Below, in pieces: positions 1 to 10,270 of a stretch of DNA of 64,000 bases. A program made the position numbers and the translations under genes. The stretch comes from Domibacillus aminovorans (lineage in GTDB: Bacteria; Bacillota; Bacilli; Bacillales; Domibacillaceae), in contig NZ_LQWY01000005.1 of NCBI RefSeq assembly GCF_001643235.1, positions 1-64,000 on the forward strand. The letters are read 5' to 3'. The notes beneath the pieces are model-generated. The model saw only the letters and a program-made list of their open reading frames with translations, was not told the DNA's origin and did not search any database. The first letter of the stretch is position 1. Each line of letters starts with the position of its first letter.

Positions 1-44
1 TGCCAAGGTGGGGGTCGCGGGTTCGAATCCCGTCTTCCGCTCCA
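1..44 (+). tRNA. tRNA-Gly (GCC), 3' part only
   Basis: The window opens in the anticodon loop (GCC). The variable region, T arm, acceptor strand and encoded CCA follow. The 5' half lies outside the window. It is the first of 17 tRNAs whose order matches the later part of B. subtilis trnB as I recall it. Confidence 0.9.
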
Positions 45-59
45 ATAATTGAATGATGT

Positions 60-148
60 GCCGGGGTGGCGGAACTGGCAGACGCACAGGACTTAAAATC
101 CTGCGGTAGGTGACTACCGTACCGGTTCGATTCCGGTTCTCGGCACCA
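60..148 (+). tRNA. tRNA-Leu (TAA)
   Basis: Class II tRNA with a long variable arm, anticodon TAA in a seven-base loop, GGTTCGATTCC T arm and encoded CCA. Confidence 0.95.
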
Positions 149-174
149 TTTATTATTAAGAAAAGTGAATAGCT

Positions 175-251
175 GCGCCCGTAGCTCAATTGGATAGAGT
201 ATTTGACTACGAATCAAAAGGTTAGAGGTTCGAGTCCTCTCGGGCGCGCCA
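175..251 (+). tRNA. tRNA-Arg (ACG)
   Basis: Cloverleaf with acceptor GCGCCCG paired to CGGGCGC, anticodon ACG (A34 expected to be edited to inosine) and encoded CCA. Confidence 0.95.
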
Positions 252-305
252 TACATAACTTGCAAGGTAAACGATGAAGTGATTGGCAGGTTAACGTACT
301 AAAAT

Positions 306-379
306 CGGGAAGTAGCTCAGCTTGGTAGAGCACTTGGTTTGGGACCAAGGGGTCGCAGGTTCGAATCCTGTCTTCCCGA
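306..379 (+). tRNA. tRNA-Pro (TGG)
   Basis: Acceptor CGGGAAG pairs with CTTCCCG and the anticodon is TGG. The gene does not encode CCA, so the end must be added by tRNA nucleotidyltransferase. Confidence 0.95.
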
Positions 380-402
380 TCTTTTGTTTGATATAACTAA
401 AT

Positions 403-478
403 GGGGCCTTAGCTCAGCTGGGAGAGCGCCTGCTTTGCACGCAGGAGGTCAGCGGTTCGATCCCGCTAGGCTCCACCA
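403..478 (+). tRNA. tRNA-Ala (TGC)
   Basis: Anticodon TGC, GGTTCGATCCC T arm, encoded CCA. Confidence 0.95.
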
Positions 479-495
479 TTTTTAAATTTTACAGG

Positions 496-569
496 GGCGG
501 TGTAGCTCAGCTGGCTAGAGCGTACGGTTCATACCCGTGAGGTCGGGGGTTCGATCCCCTCCGCCGCTA
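496..569 (+). tRNA. tRNA-Met (CAT), elongator
   Basis: CAT anticodon with a fully paired acceptor stem (GGCGGTG with CGCCGCT, G1-U72 wobble), as in Bacillus elongator tRNA-Met. CCA is not encoded. Confidence 0.92.
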
Positions 570-576
570 CTTTAAA

Positions 577-653
577 GGACCTTTAGCTCAGTTGGTTAGA
601 GCAGACGGCTCATAACCGTCCGGTCGCAGGTTCGAGTCCTGCAAGGTCCACCA
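577..653 (+). tRNA. tRNA-Ile2 (CAT, lysidine type)
   Basis: CAT anticodon, but the body (acceptor GGACCTT with AAGGTCC) and its place directly after tRNA-Met match the Bacillus isoleucine tRNA whose C34 is changed to lysidine by TilS to read ATA. Automatic tools may call it Met. CCA is encoded. Confidence 0.85.
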
Positions 654-676
654 CTCGACTTAATTGTATATATTTC

Positions 677-769
677 GGAGGGATACCCAAGTCTGGCTGA
701 AGGGATCGGTCTTGAAAACCGACAGGGGAGTCAAATCCCGCAGGGGTTCGAATCCCCTTCCCTCCTCCA
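677..769 (+). tRNA. tRNA-Ser (TGA)
   Basis: Class II tRNA with a long variable arm, anticodon TGA, encoded CCA. Confidence 0.95.
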
Positions 770-783
770 TTTTTTATTATTAT

Positions 784-857
<74 letters not shown>

Positions 858-862
858 TCGTT

Positions 863-939
863 GGTCCGGTAGTTCAGTTGGTTAGAATGCCTGCCTGTCA
901 CGCAGGAGGTCGCGGGTTCGAGTCCCGTCCGGACCGCCA
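863..939 (+). tRNA. tRNA-Asp (GTC)
   Basis: Anticodon GTC, acceptor GGTCCGG paired with CCGGACC, encoded CCA. Confidence 0.95.
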
Positions 940-951
940 TTTTTTTAAAAA

Positions 952-1027
952 GGCTCAGTAGCTCAGTTGGTAGAGCAAAGGACTGAAAATCCTTGTGTCG
1001 GCGGTTCGATTCCGTCCTGAGCCACCA
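952..1027 (+). tRNA. tRNA-Phe (GAA)
   Basis: Anticodon GAA, acceptor GGCTCAG with CTGAGCC, encoded CCA. Confidence 0.95.
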
Positions 1028-1038
1028 TTTATAATATT

Positions 1039-1115
1039 GGCGGCTATGGCGAAGTGGTTAACGCATCGGATTGTGGCTCCGACACTCGTGGGTTCGATTC
1101 CCATTAGTCGCCCCA
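1039..1115 (+). tRNA. tRNA-His (GTG)
   Basis: Anticodon GTG. The acceptor carries the extra G-1 facing C73 that marks histidine tRNAs. CCA is encoded. Confidence 0.95.
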
Positions 1116-1137
1116 TCTGATTTAATTTACTAGCTTC

Positions 1138-1211
1138 GCGGGTGTAGTTTAATGGTAAAACCTCAGCCTTCCAAGCTGATGTCGTGGGTTCGATTCCCAT
1201 CACCCGCTCCA
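1138..1211 (+). tRNA. tRNA-Gly (TCC)
   Basis: Anticodon TCC, acceptor GCGGGTG with CACCCGC, encoded CCA. Confidence 0.95.
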
Positions 1212-1222
1212 TTATATATAAT

Positions 1223-1296
<74 letters not shown>

Positions 1297-1305
1297 TTAG
1301 TTTAT

Positions 1306-1380
1306 TCCGCAGTAGCTCAGTGGTAGAGCAATCGGCTGTTAACCGATCGGTCGCAAGTTCGAGTCTTGCCTGCGGAGCCA
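1306..1380 (+). tRNA. tRNA-Asn (GTT)
   Basis: Anticodon GTT, acceptor TCCGCAG with CTGCGGA, encoded CCA. Confidence 0.95.
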
Positions 1381-1389
1381 TATTCAATT

Positions 1390-1480
1390 GGGGAAGTACT
1401 CAAGAGGCTGAAGAGGCGCCCCTGCTAAGGGTGTAGGTCGGGTAACCGGCGCGAGGGTTCAAATCCCTCCTTCTCCGCCA
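1390..1480 (+). tRNA. tRNA-Ser (GCT)
   Basis: Class II tRNA with a long variable arm, anticodon GCT, acceptor with a G3-T70 wobble, encoded CCA. Confidence 0.95.
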
Positions 1481-1484
1481 GTTT

Positions 1485-1556
1485 GGCCCCTTGGTCAAGC
1501 GGTTAAGACACCGCCCTTTCACGGCGGTAACACGGGTTCGAATCCCGTAGGGGTCA
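1485..1556 (+). tRNA. tRNA-Glu (TTC)
   Basis: Anticodon TTC. CCA is not encoded. It is the last tRNA of the cluster, followed eight bases later by a terminator. Confidence 0.95.
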
Positions 1557-1564
1557 TCAATTTA

Positions 1565-1608
1565 AAAAACGCTTTAAGGAATTGTAATAATTCCTTAAAG
1601 CGTTTTTT
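1565..1608 (+). terminator. terminator of the tRNA operon
   Basis: Long inverted repeat AAAACGCTTTAAGGAATT / AATTCCTTAAAGCGTTTT followed by a T run. It ends the tRNA transcript. Confidence 0.95.
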
Positions 1609-1651
1609 TATTTCATATTATTAAATTCATAAAAACTTTACATGATTAAGA

Positions 1652-1680
1652 TTGTTATTTAAATAGGAATTAGAGAATAT
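1652..1680 (+). promoter_or_regulatory. possible sigma-A promoter
   Basis: TTGTTA, 17 bases, GAATAT. It is the best promoter-like match in the gene-free stretch 1609-2030 and could drive the hairpin element at 1852-1898. The match is modest and the region is AT-rich. Confidence 0.25.
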
Positions 1681-1837
1681 AGTAATAGTTGGTCTTTCGA
1701 AGATGGCTTTTCTTGTGATGGGAATAAGATTAATAGAATATTAATTTTAAAAAAACAGACAAATAGAAGAGACGATTTTTATGAGTAACGAAGGGAGAAT
1801 TATATACTTAGCATACATAATAAAAACTTAACTTCAC

Positions 1838-1898
1838 TGAAAGATGCCCCTATTAGTTGCAAACACTAATTAACGGCTAGGTAGCACCCTGGCCTTTT
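1838..1898 (+). other. two-hairpin RNA-like element of unknown identity
   Basis: Two perfect stem-loops lie in tandem. ATTAGT (1852-1857) pairs with ACTAAT (1865-1870) across seven bases. GGCTAGG (1875-1881) pairs with CCTGGCC (1888-1894) across six bases and is followed by TTTT. The second could be an intrinsic terminator with a short U tract, making this a small RNA or leader that ends about 130 bases before the Spo0E-like gene. I could not match it to a riboswitch class. The rest of the gap (1609-1837 and 1899-1944) shows nothing else clear. Confidence 0.45.
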
Positions 1899-1944
1899 AT
1901 CCCTTCTTTAATTTCTCGAAAAAATGTAATGTTTTTAGAGCTTT

Positions 1945-1951
1945 TGTCGAA
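1945..1951 (+). promoter_or_regulatory. candidate Spo0A box (0A box)
   Basis: TGTCGAA is an exact match to the core 0A box bound by phosphorylated Spo0A, within TTTTGTCGAATG. It lies 80 bases before a gene for a Spo0E-type Spo0A~P phosphatase, which gives the match meaning. A 7-base match alone could be chance. Confidence 0.45.
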
Positions 1952-1993
1952 TGTATGGTAATTCTTTTGAGATTATTTTATGATACTCCCTGT

Positions 1994-2019
1994 TGTGTTA
2001 GTGAAAATAAACTTACACA
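1994..2019 (+). promoter_or_regulatory. hairpin abutting the Shine-Dalgarno of the Spo0E-like gene
   Basis: TGTGT-T-AGT pairs with ACT-T-ACACA (eight pairs, one T-T mismatch, loop of eight). It ends at the first base of the AGGGGAG ribosome binding site (2019-2025), so it could affect translation or mRNA stability. Confidence 0.35.
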
Positions 2020-2030
2020 GGGGAGATGTA

Positions 2031-2207
2031 ATGGTATCTACTCAATTAAGTTTAGAAGACTTATCCGTTCAAGTTAATGATATGCGTAAGTTACTGATAG
2101 CTGCTGGTTTAAAAAAGGGATTCACAGATAGTGAAACTCTTAAATATAGCGAAGAACTGGACAAGTTAATTATGCAATTTCAATTACAAAGATGTCTTTA
2201 TTTTTAA
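2031..2207 (+). CDS. Spo0E-like sporulation regulatory protein (aspartyl-phosphate phosphatase)
   Basis: This 58-residue protein has the Spo0E/Rap-independent phosphatase pattern: one helical hairpin with a long first helix, a GFTD turn and the signature YSEELDKLI near residues 43-51, whose S-x-E-L-D residues are the family active-site motif. Such proteins dephosphorylate Spo0A~P and delay sporulation. I chose ATG 2031 because AGGGGAG sits six bases upstream. An earlier in-frame start at 1980 has no ribosome site. It stands alone between the tRNA cluster and the glycogen operon. An exact 0A box lies upstream, suggesting feedback (inference). Which Spo0E paralogue it is cannot be told. Confidence 0.8.
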   Translation: MVSTQLSLEDLSVQVNDMRKLLIAAGLKKGFTDSETLKYSEELDKLIMQFQLQRCLYF

Positions 2208-2356
2208 TTGGAAAAATAGATTCAAATAATTAATAAAATGAAGGAAGGAAATTTATCATTTATACAGAATACTAAAACTATTAGAAAAATACGGAATTAT
2301 TCGAAATTTCCTCTTTTTCCACTTCACCAAGAATACATAACAAAAGGGTGTGGACC

Positions 2357-4234
2357 ATGTCATCGAATTCATTTTATCCAAGCGATTTTGATCTTCATTT
2401 GTTTCATGAAGGAAATTTATTTAAAGCTTACAATTTATTTGGAGCGCATGTTCGAAATGGAAAGACTGTTTTTGCTTTATGGGCGCCAAATGCAAAAAAA
2501 GTACGGGTAATAGGTAACTTTAACGAATGGAATGGACATGCAGCAGAAATGAAGCGAACAACAAACGAAGGTGTGTGGTTTCTTGAGTTGCCAGAAAACC
2601 TAGAAGGATCTCTTTATAAGTATGAAATTGTTTCAGAAAGCGGAAGAGTAATTCATAAAACGGATCCATTTGCCTTTATGACGGAGTTACGTCCCAGAAC
2701 AGCAGGTATTGTACATACACTTGACGGGTACATATGGCACGATGAAAAATGGCGCAGCCATCATCGTCCTTCTCATATATATGAAGAACCACTAGCTATA
2801 TATGAAATGCATTTAGGTACATGGAAGAAAAAAGGTAAAGGAGAAGATGATCTTTATACGTATCGTGAATTAGCGGATATGCTGATCCCTCACGTAAAAG
2901 AGCAGGGTTTTACACATATTGAGGTAATGCCGGTCACAGAACATCCATTTGACCGTTCCTGGGGTTATCAAAGTACCGGCTATTTTGCAGCGACACGCCG
3001 ATATGGAACACCCGAAGATTTTATGTACTTCGTCGATGAATGTCATCGCTATGGTCTTGGCGTTATTATGGACTGGGTGCCAGGTCATTTTTGTAAAGAT
3101 TCGCATGGACTTCATAATTTCGATGGCGGATTTAGCTACGAATATGAAAACAATTGGGATCGTGAAAATTATGTATGGGGAACAGCCAATTTTGATTTGA
3201 GCAAAACGGAAGTGCATAGCTTTTTAATTTCAAATGCGCTTTTCTGGATGGATTATTATCATATAGACGGTTTTCGTGTCGATGCGGTATCAAATATTTT
3301 TTATTGGCCTAATCGGGATGGATTGGAACCAAATCCGCACGGTGTTTCTTTTTTACAGAAATTAAATAAAGCAGTGTTTGCATTTAAACCAGAAGCACTT
3401 ATGATCGCGGAAGATTCAAGTGACTGGCCGCAAGTTACAGCCCCGGTACATCAAGGCGGCATTGGATTTAATTATAAGTGGAATATGGGCTGGATGAATG
3501 ATGTACTTGATTACATGGAGACACACTGGAATGAGCGTTCAGATAAGCATCATCTGATGACATTTTCCCTCATGTATGCATATTCGGAAAACTATATTTT
3601 ACCTTTTTCACATGATGAAGTCGTTCATGGGAAAAAATCATTGCTTGATAAAATGCCAGGAGATTATTGGCAAAAGTTTGCACAGCTTAGGCTCTTGCTC
3701 ATGTTCATGATGGCGCATCCTGGTAAAAAACTGTTGTTCATGGGTACGGAGATAGCTCCTTTTTCCGAGTGGAAAGACCTTGAAGAAGTAGACTGGCACT
3801 TGATGGATTACGATATGCACCGCAGCTTTAATGATTATTTTAAACAGCTTATGCATGTATATAAAACAGTCCCTTCTTTATATGAATTGGACCATAGTCC
3901 GGATGGATTTCAATGGATTGATGTACACAATCAAGATCAAAGTGTTTTTTCCTATGTGCGAAAAGATAAAGAAGGAAATGCAGTTGTTGCCGTTTGTAAT
4001 TTTGGAGATTACGGATACAGTGATTATAAAATAGGCGTACCTGAAATAGGTACCTATGAAGAGCTATTAAACAGCGATGAAGCGGCTTTCGGCGGCTCAA
4101 ACCAAGTGAATAATACGAAGATTGAAGCGGTTGCGGAGGTAATGCATGGACAGCCTGCTTATGTCGATATAAATTTACCACCATTTGGCGCAGTATACTT
4201 ACGGCGTATAGAAGAAGATAAAGGGAGGAACTAA
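2357..4234 (+). CDS. glgB: 1,4-alpha-glucan branching enzyme
   Basis: GlgB cuts alpha-1,4 glucan chains and reattaches them by alpha-1,6 bonds, branching glycogen in the cytoplasm. The 625 residues comprise an N-terminal CBM48 domain (about 25-110), then a GH13 barrel with DWVPGHF (region I), GFRVDAVSN (nucleophile Asp), MIAEDSSDW (acid/base Glu) and SHDEVVHG (third carboxylate), and a C-terminal beta domain. Start ATG 2357 follows AAAAGGG at eight bases. The in-frame GTG at 2348 lies on that site. It is the first gene of glgBCDAP and the next start is two bases after its stop. The 149 bases before it hold no clear sigma-A promoter. The B. subtilis operon is sigma-E dependent, but I could not locate such a site with confidence. 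Confidence 0.97.
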   Translation: MSSNSFYPSDFDLHLFHEGNLFKAYNLFGAHVRNGKTVFALWAPNAKKVRVIGNFNEWNGHAAEMKRTTNEGVWFLELPENLEGSLYKYEIVSESGRVIHKTDPFAFMTELRPRTAGIVHTLDGYIWHDEKWRSHHRPSHIYEEPLAIYEMHLGTWKKKGKGEDDLYTYRELADMLIPHVKEQGFTHIEVMPVTEHPFDRSWGYQSTGYFAATRRYGTPEDFMYFVDECHRYGLGVIMDWVPGHFCKDSHGLHNFDGGFSYEYENNWDRENYVWGTANFDLSKTEVHSFLISNALFWMDYYHIDGFRVDAVSNIFYWPNRDGLEPNPHGVSFLQKLNKAVFAFKPEALMIAEDSSDWPQVTAPVHQGGIGFNYKWNMGWMNDVLDYMETHWNERSDKHHLMTFSLMYAYSENYILPFSHDEVVHGKKSLLDKMPGDYWQKFAQLRLLLMFMMAHPGKKLLFMGTEIAPFSEWKDLEEVDWHLMDYDMHRSFNDYFKQLMHVYKTVPSLYELDHSPDGFQWIDVHNQDQSVFSYVRKDKEGNAVVAVCNFGDYGYSDYKIGVPEIGTYEELLNSDEAAFGGSNQVNNTKIEAVAEVMHGQPAYVDINLPPFGAVYLRRIEEDKGRN

Positions 4235-4235
4235 T

Positions 4236-5399
4236 ATGGCAAAACAAAAATGTGTAGCGATGCTTCTGGCTGGAGGTAAAGGCAGTCGTTTAAAAGAATT
4301 GACGGAGAACTTGGCAAAACCAGCTGTACCATATGGTGGAAAGTATCGTATTATTGATTTCCCACTTTCTAATTGTGCAAATTCTGGTATTCATACGGTC
4401 GGCGTACTGACTCAGTATCAACCGCTCGTCTTAAACTCATATATCGGTATTGGCAGCGCATGGGATCTGGACCGTAGAAATGGCGGTGTGACGGTTTTAC
4501 CTCCGTATAGTGAGTCATCGGAAGTAAAATGGTATTCTGGTACAGCAAGTGCGATATATCAAAACTTAAATTATATTAAACAGTATGATCCTGAGTATGT
4601 ACTTATTCTGTCCGGAGATCATATTTATAAAATGAATTATGATATTATGCTAGATTATCACATTGAAAAACAGGCAGATGTGACTATATCGGTTATTGAA
4701 GTGCCATGGGTTGAAGCAAGCCGTTTTGGCATCATGAAAACGGATGAATCTTTCAATGTGACACGCTTTGATGAAAAACCAGAAAAGCCGGAAAGCAACC
4801 TAGCTTCAATGGGTATTTACATTTTTAAATGGTCGGTACTGAGCAAATATTTAGAAATGGATGAAAGTAATCCAGATTCATCGAACGATTTCGGGAAAGA
4901 TGTCATTCCAGCGATGCTGTCAGATGAGTTGAAATTGGTGGCTTATCCATTTGAAGGCTACTGGAAAGACGTTGGAACGGTGAAAAGTTTGTGGGAAGCA
5001 AATATGGATTTACTGGATGATGAACAGGATTTGAATTTATTTGAACACTCGTGGCGCATTTATTCGGTTAATCCAAATCAGCCACCGCAAATTATTGGTA
5101 ACGATGCCGTTATCAAACATTCGCTTGTAAATGAAGGATGCGTCATTGACGGTGAAATTCAGAATTCGGTTATGTTCCAAGGTGTTGAAGTAGAGAAAGA
5201 AGCGGTTGTGAAAGAGTGCGTTGTGATGCCGAATGCACGTATTGGACGAGGATCTTTCATTGAACGGGCAATTGTCATGAGTAATCTTGAAGTGCCAGAA
5301 AATACGATTATTCACAATAAATCAGATGATATTTTACTTATTACAGAAGCTTTCTTAGTAGAGCATGCACAAGAACGGACGAAATTGGAGGAAGCTTAA
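4236..5399 (+). CDS. glgC: glucose-1-phosphate adenylyltransferase, catalytic subunit
   Basis: GlgC makes ADP-glucose from glucose-1-phosphate and ATP, the committed step of glycogen synthesis. The 387 residues begin with the nucleotide loop [14 protein letters not shown] and KPAVPYGG, then [10 protein letters not shown] for substrate binding, and end with hexapeptide (left-handed beta-helix) repeats from about residue 290. The start follows AGGGAGG. It directly follows glgB, and its stop overlaps the glgD start (TAATG). The intact catalytic motifs distinguish it from GlgD next door. Confidence 0.97.
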   Translation: MAKQKCVAMLLAGGKGSRLKELTENLAKPAVPYGGKYRIIDFPLSNCANSGIHTVGVLTQYQPLVLNSYIGIGSAWDLDRRNGGVTVLPPYSESSEVKWYSGTASAIYQNLNYIKQYDPEYVLILSGDHIYKMNYDIMLDYHIEKQADVTISVIEVPWVEASRFGIMKTDESFNVTRFDEKPEKPESNLASMGIYIFKWSVLSKYLEMDESNPDSSNDFGKDVIPAMLSDELKLVAYPFEGYWKDVGTVKSLWEANMDLLDDEQDLNLFEHSWRIYSVNPNQPPQIIGNDAVIKHSLVNEGCVIDGEIQNSVMFQGVEVEKEAVVKECVVMPNARIGRGSFIERAIVMSNLEVPENTIIHNKSDDILLITEAFLVEHAQERTKLEEA

Positions 5400-6412
5400 T
5401 GAAAAAATCAATGCTCGGCATTATAGATGTTACAATGTATCCGGGAGAATTGGGTAAGTTATCTGCTCATCGTTCACCGGCAGCAATTCCATTTGCGGGC
5501 CGATATCGGTTAGTAGATTTTATTATATCTAACATGGTTAATTCAGGGATTCAAAGTGTCGCTATTTTCCCGCCTTCACCGTCTCGTTCGTTAATGGATC
5601 ATCTTGGATCAGGAAAAGAATGGGATTTAAATCGAAAGCGTGATGGATTATTTTTCTTTCCGTCACTGTCCAAAGATGGACAATTAAGCCGTCTTGACGA
5701 ACACCGTGATTATTTTGAGCGAAGCCAACAAAAATACGTGCTCGTGTCAAACTGCACGACGGTTGCAAATATGGATTTTACACCAGCGCTGGATCGTTTT
5801 ATTAACCAGGAATGTGACTTACTTGAAATTACACATAAAGGCAAGTCAGCGGAAATGTATATTATATCGCTTCCTTTACTTATGGAAATTATTGATAATA
5901 GATATGAGACAGGTTATAAATCTGTAAAAGATGCAGCAGAGGATGAAAAATCGCCTTATACAAGATGCAAATATGAATATGATGGTCTTTTAAAGTGTAT
6001 TAAAACGATCAATGACTATTATCAAACGAGTATGAATTTGCTTGAAAAAGAAAAATGGAGCCAATTATTTAATGAATTCCAGCCTATTTTTACAAAAGTA
6101 AAAGATGAACCGCCGACAAAATACATAGATGGTTCACAAGTTACTAATTCAATGATTGCAAATGGCTGTAACATTGAAGGGGAAGTGAACCACAGTATTA
6201 TTTTCCGTGCAGTGTATATTGGAAAAGAGTCGATAATTCAAAACAGTATTGTCATGCAAAAAAGCAAAATCGGTAATAACTGTGTGCTTGAGCATGTCAT
6301 TCTTGATAAAGATGTGGTCGTCGGAGACGGGGTTGTTTTGCGTGGAACAGCGGAAGAACCGCTTGTTGTGAAAAAAGGATCGGTTGTTGAGAATGCGGTG
6401 ACAAGCTCATGA
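5399..6412 (+). CDS. glgD: glucose-1-phosphate adenylyltransferase, GlgD regulatory subunit
   Basis: GlgD is a paralogue of GlgC that forms a hetero-oligomer with it and raises its activity in Bacillaceae. The 337 residues keep the overall fold, with [17 protein letters not shown] and C-terminal hexapeptide repeats. The N-terminal nucleotide loop GGxGxRL is replaced by [13 protein letters not shown], so it is probably not catalytic alone. It overlaps glgC by one base and glgA by four (ATGA), so translation is probably coupled. Confidence 0.95.
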   Translation: MKKSMLGIIDVTMYPGELGKLSAHRSPAAIPFAGRYRLVDFIISNMVNSGIQSVAIFPPSPSRSLMDHLGSGKEWDLNRKRDGLFFFPSLSKDGQLSRLDEHRDYFERSQQKYVLVSNCTTVANMDFTPALDRFINQECDLLEITHKGKSAEMYIISLPLLMEIIDNRYETGYKSVKDAAEDEKSPYTRCKYEYDGLLKCIKTINDYYQTSMNLLEKEKWSQLFNEFQPIFTKVKDEPPTKYIDGSQVTNSMIANGCNIEGEVNHSIIFRAVYIGKESIIQNSIVMQKSKIGNNCVLEHVILDKDVVVGDGVVLRGTAEEPLVVKKGSVVENAVTSS

Positions 6413-7860
6413 AGGTGATGTTTGCTGTATCTGAATGTGTACCATTCATTAAATCGGGAGGGCTTGCCGACGTGGCAGGCGCCCTTCCGAAAGAATTGGC
6501 GAAGCTAGGTGCGGATGTCCGGGTCATTATGCCAAACTACAGTATGATACCGGAAAAATACCGAGATAAAATGAAAAAAGTTGCCGTGTTTAATGTGCCG
6601 GTTGGATGGCGTAATCAATATTGCGCTATTTTTGAGCTTGTACAGGATGGGATCACATATTATTTCATTGACAATCTTTATTATTTTAGACGAGATAGCT
6701 TATATGGTCATTATGATGATGGCGAGCGCTTTTCTTATTTGACGCGTGCAGTGCTGGATTCACTATATCATCTTGATTTTTATCCGGACATTCTACATTG
6801 TCATGACTGGCACACAGGAATGATTCCATTTATGCTCAAAGTTGAACATCAGCATCGTCCAGGATACGAAAAAATAAAGACTGTGTTTACGATTCATAAT
6901 TTAATGTTCCAAGGGATTTTTCCTCCGCAAGCTGTAACCGACTTGTTGAATTTACATAGCCAGCATTATCAAACAGGTCAGCTTGAATTTAACGGCAATA
7001 CGAATTTCATGAAAGGTGGTATTGTAGCCTCTGATGAGATTACGACAGTAAGTCCAACGTATCGCAATGAAATTTTAAATCCGTATTATGGAGAACAAAT
7101 GGATGGTATTTTGCAGGAGCGGCAAGGGAATTTAATAGGCATTTTAAATGGCATTGATTATTCGATTTATAGCCCAGAACAAGATGAGTCCATAGTACCT
7201 TATAAAGTAGGTGACATGGCTGGAAAAGCAGAAAACAAACAGAAGTTACAAGAATTTTTCCATTTGCCGGTTCGCGAAGATATACCCATTATCGGTTTAA
7301 TTTCACGTTTGACAAAGCAAAAAGGACTGGACCTTATTACACGAGTGTTCCATCAAATAATTGAAGACGATGTACAGTTTGTTTTACTTGGGAGCGGCGA
7401 CACTGAATTTGAAAACTTTTTTAGAGAAATGGAATGGCGATATCCGGAAAAAGTTCGTTCATATATTGGTTTTAATGAAAATTTGGCACATCAAGTATAT
7501 GCAGGGACAGACCTCTTTTTAATGCCTTCGCAGTTTGAGCCGTGTGGTCTTGGTCAAATGATTGCGATGAAATATGGTTCGCTTCCGATCGTTCGCGAAA
7601 CAGGTGGCTTAAACGATACAGTCCGTTCCTATAATGTGGAAACGGAATCAGGCAATGGATTTTCATTCAGCAACTTTAATGCGCATGATATGCTGCATAC
7701 GATTCGCCGTGCGATACACTTATATCAGAAAGAGCCGGATACTTGGGCGAAAATTGTCGAAGAGGCAATGAATGAGGATTACAGCTGGTCGCAGTCGGCT
7801 CGGGAGTATATGCGTTTGTATGAAAATGTATCGATTAGGAGGGAAAGCCATGTTTTCTGA
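6409..7860 (+). CDS. glgA: glycogen synthase (ADP-glucose)
   Basis: GlgA (GT5 family) adds glucose from ADP-glucose to the non-reducing ends of alpha-1,4 glucan. The 483-residue protein starts with the sugar-nucleotide loop [16 protein letters not shown] and has [12 protein letters not shown]-type motifs in the second Rossmann domain (visible as [14 protein letters not shown]) and [18 protein letters not shown] for nucleotide binding. Its length is normal. ATG 6409 overlaps the glgD stop. The 3' end overlaps glgP by 11 bases. Confidence 0.97.
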   Translation: MKVMFAVSECVPFIKSGGLADVAGALPKELAKLGADVRVIMPNYSMIPEKYRDKMKKVAVFNVPVGWRNQYCAIFELVQDGITYYFIDNLYYFRRDSLYGHYDDGERFSYLTRAVLDSLYHLDFYPDILHCHDWHTGMIPFMLKVEHQHRPGYEKIKTVFTIHNLMFQGIFPPQAVTDLLNLHSQHYQTGQLEFNGNTNFMKGGIVASDEITTVSPTYRNEILNPYYGEQMDGILQERQGNLIGILNGIDYSIYSPEQDESIVPYKVGDMAGKAENKQKLQEFFHLPVREDIPIIGLISRLTKQKGLDLITRVFHQIIEDDVQFVLLGSGDTEFENFFREMEWRYPEKVRSYIGFNENLAHQVYAGTDLFLMPSQFEPCGLGQMIAMKYGSLPIVRETGGLNDTVRSYNVETESGNGFSFSNFNAHDMLHTIRRAIHLYQKEPDTWAKIVEEAMNEDYSWSQSAREYMRLYENVSIRRESHVF

Positions 7861-10231
7861 AAAAAATGCGTTTCAGGAGTCGTTTAAAAAACGGCTTGAG
7901 CAATCGTACAGTATCAGTTTTAATGATTCAACCCGTGCCCAGCAGTTTGTGACGTTAAGCCAGATGGTTCGCGAGCATATTAGCAAGGAATGGATTGAAA
8001 CAAATGAACGGTATCGCCAAGGTAAAAAACAAACGTATTACTTATCAATTGAATTTTTACTTGGGCGTTTGCTCGGTCAAAATTTAATTAATCTTGGCCT
8101 GTATGAAACGCTTGAAACGTGGCTTCGTGATATTGGCATACCTCTTGAGGAATTAGAAAATGTTGAGCCGGATGCGGGATTAGGGAATGGCGGACTTGGC
8201 CGCCTAGCTGCTTGTTTTCTTGATTCTCTTGCATCACTCGGCTTGCCTGGACATGGCTTCGGCATTCGCTATAAACATGGCTTATTTGAACAGAAAATGG
8301 TTGACGGCTTCCAGATGGAGCTGCCAGAAAATTGGCTTCGCTACGGATACGTATGGGAAGTGCGCAAATCAGACCTAGCTGTAGAAGTGCCATTTTGGGG
8401 AAGCGTTGATGTGGTTGAACGTAAAGAAGGCATGAAATTCCGCCATGTCGATGCAGAGTATGTAAAAGCAGTACCATACGATGTACCGGTTATTGGCTAT
8501 GGCGGTGAGACGGTCAATACACTTCGTCTTTGGACTGCAGAGACATCGAGTTTTTCACTGAATCAAGATGTTCTAAAGTATAAAAAAGAGACAGAAGCCA
8601 TTTCCGAATTTTTATATCCGGATGATTCAAATGATGACGGGAAAATTTTGCGTTTAAAGCAGCAATATTTCTTAGTATCAGCAAGTATTCGCTCGATTTT
8701 GCGCCAACATTTAAATAACGGGGGCGAGCTGCACAGTTTGCACGAGCGCGTGGCGATTCATATTAATGATACGCACCCGGTGCTGGCGATTCCGGAATTG
8801 ATGCGTGTATTGATGGATGATTATCAGATGTCCTGGGAAGATGCGTGGCATGTAACGGAAAACACATTTGCTTATACGAATCATACAACATTATCAGAAG
8901 CGCTCGAACGCTGGCCTATTCGTATTTTCAGACCGCTGTTGCCGCGTATTTTCATGATTGTTGAAGAAATTAATGAACGTTTCTGTAAAAGCTTGTGGGA
9001 GCAATACCCAGGTGAATGGGAACGTATTGAGAAGATGGCGATTGTTGCAAAAGACGAAGTACGGATGGCGCATCTTGCTATTGCAGGCAGCCACAGTGTC
9101 AATGGAGTAGCAAGGCTGCATACGGAAATTTTGAAAAACCGTGAAATGAACGATTTTTATCAATTTTATCCGGCGAAGTTTAATAATAAAACGAATGGTA
9201 TTACGCACCGCCGTTGGCTCTTAAAAGCGAATCCGGAGCTGACTGCGCTCTTGACAGATACGATTGGCGACGGCTTTAAAAAGGATGCATCAGAATTATC
9301 AAAACTTGCGCCGTTTGCGGAAGATTCAGCGTTTCTTGAAAAACTGTGGGATGTGAAGCTGAAGCGAAAAGAAATTTTAGCGAAACGCATTTTTGAACAA
9401 AACGGCATTAAAGTTGATCCGACATCAATTTTTGATGTACAGGTAAAACGGTTGCATGCGTATAAACGTCAACTCTTAAATGTCCTTCATATTTTGTCAT
9501 TGTATAACAAAGTGAAAAATGAGCCATCGTATCATATGCCGCCGCGCACGTTTATTTTCGGTGCCAAAGCATCGCCGGGTTATTTTTATGCAAAACGCAT
9601 TATTAAATTAATTCATTCTGTTGCTGATCTTGTCAACAATGATCCGGATACGAAAGGCTTAATTACCGTCGTCTTTATGGAAAATTATCGTGTGTCGCTT
9701 GCAGAGGATATTATTCCGGCAGCGGACATTAGCGAACAAATTTCCACAGCAAGTAAAGAAGCCTCGGGTACAGGGAATATGAAGTTTATGATGAACGGTG
9801 CCGTGACGATGGGGACGCTGGACGGAGCAAATGTGGAGATTTTAGAGCAAACAGGACCGGATGATATTTTTATTTTCGGTTTGAAAGCAGAAGAAGTGAT
9901 GGCTTATGATCGAGACGGAGGATACCGTTCGATGGATTATTACCATCATGGTCCGCTTATTCGCCGTACATTGGATCAACTTGTTGATGGCACACTTGAT
10001 GATAAAGGATTATTCGGTGTTATTTATGACTCACTGCTAGCTGAAAACGATCAATATTTTGTCTTAAAAGACTTTGAAGCCTATCGTATAGCACAGGAAG
10101 AAGCAGGACGCATTTATGAACAGGATCCTGAGCGCTGGCGCAAAATGATGGTCAAAAATATTAGCGGTTCAGGTATCTTCTCAAGTGATAGGACTATTAA
10201 AGAATACGCAAATGAAATCTGGAACATCTAA
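7850..10231 (+). CDS. glgP: glycogen phosphorylase
   Basis: GlgP (GT35) releases glucose-1-phosphate from glycogen with pyridoxal phosphate as cofactor. The PLP lysine lies in the conserved [15 protein letters not shown] near residue 645, and [17 protein letters not shown] near residue 110 is a family signature. I chose ATG 7850 because AGGAGGGAA precedes it. The longer frame from 7772 lies inside glgA with no ribosome site. At 793 residues it matches bacterial phosphorylases. It is the last gene of the operon, so synthesis and breakdown genes share one transcript. Confidence 0.97.
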   Translation: MFSEKNAFQESFKKRLEQSYSISFNDSTRAQQFVTLSQMVREHISKEWIETNERYRQGKKQTYYLSIEFLLGRLLGQNLINLGLYETLETWLRDIGIPLEELENVEPDAGLGNGGLGRLAACFLDSLASLGLPGHGFGIRYKHGLFEQKMVDGFQMELPENWLRYGYVWEVRKSDLAVEVPFWGSVDVVERKEGMKFRHVDAEYVKAVPYDVPVIGYGGETVNTLRLWTAETSSFSLNQDVLKYKKETEAISEFLYPDDSNDDGKILRLKQQYFLVSASIRSILRQHLNNGGELHSLHERVAIHINDTHPVLAIPELMRVLMDDYQMSWEDAWHVTENTFAYTNHTTLSEALERWPIRIFRPLLPRIFMIVEEINERFCKSLWEQYPGEWERIEKMAIVAKDEVRMAHLAIAGSHSVNGVARLHTEILKNREMNDFYQFYPAKFNNKTNGITHRRWLLKANPELTALLTDTIGDGFKKDASELSKLAPFAEDSAFLEKLWDVKLKRKEILAKRIFEQNGIKVDPTSIFDVQVKRLHAYKRQLLNVLHILSLYNKVKNEPSYHMPPRTFIFGAKASPGYFYAKRIIKLIHSVADLVNNDPDTKGLITVVFMENYRVSLAEDIIPAADISEQISTASKEASGTGNMKFMMNGAVTMGTLDGANVEILEQTGPDDIFIFGLKAEEVMAYDRDGGYRSMDYYHHGPLIRRTLDQLVDGTLDDKGLFGVIYDSLLAENDQYFVLKDFEAYRIAQEEAGRIYEQDPERWRKMMVKNISGSGIFSSDRTIKEYANEIWNI

Positions 10232-10232
10232 T

Positions 10233-10266
10233 AAAAAAGCCGGTGCATACATTGCCGGCTTTTTTG
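10233..10266 (+). terminator. terminator of the glgBCDAP operon
   Basis: AAAAAAGCCGG / CCGGCTTTTTT, starting one base after the glgP stop. Confidence 0.9.
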
Positions 10267-10270
10267 CTGT

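Noticed and set aside
5399-6412. glgD as an assembly duplication of glgC.
   Set aside because: The two proteins differ throughout and GlgD has its own family features; glgC-glgD tandems are normal in Bacillus.
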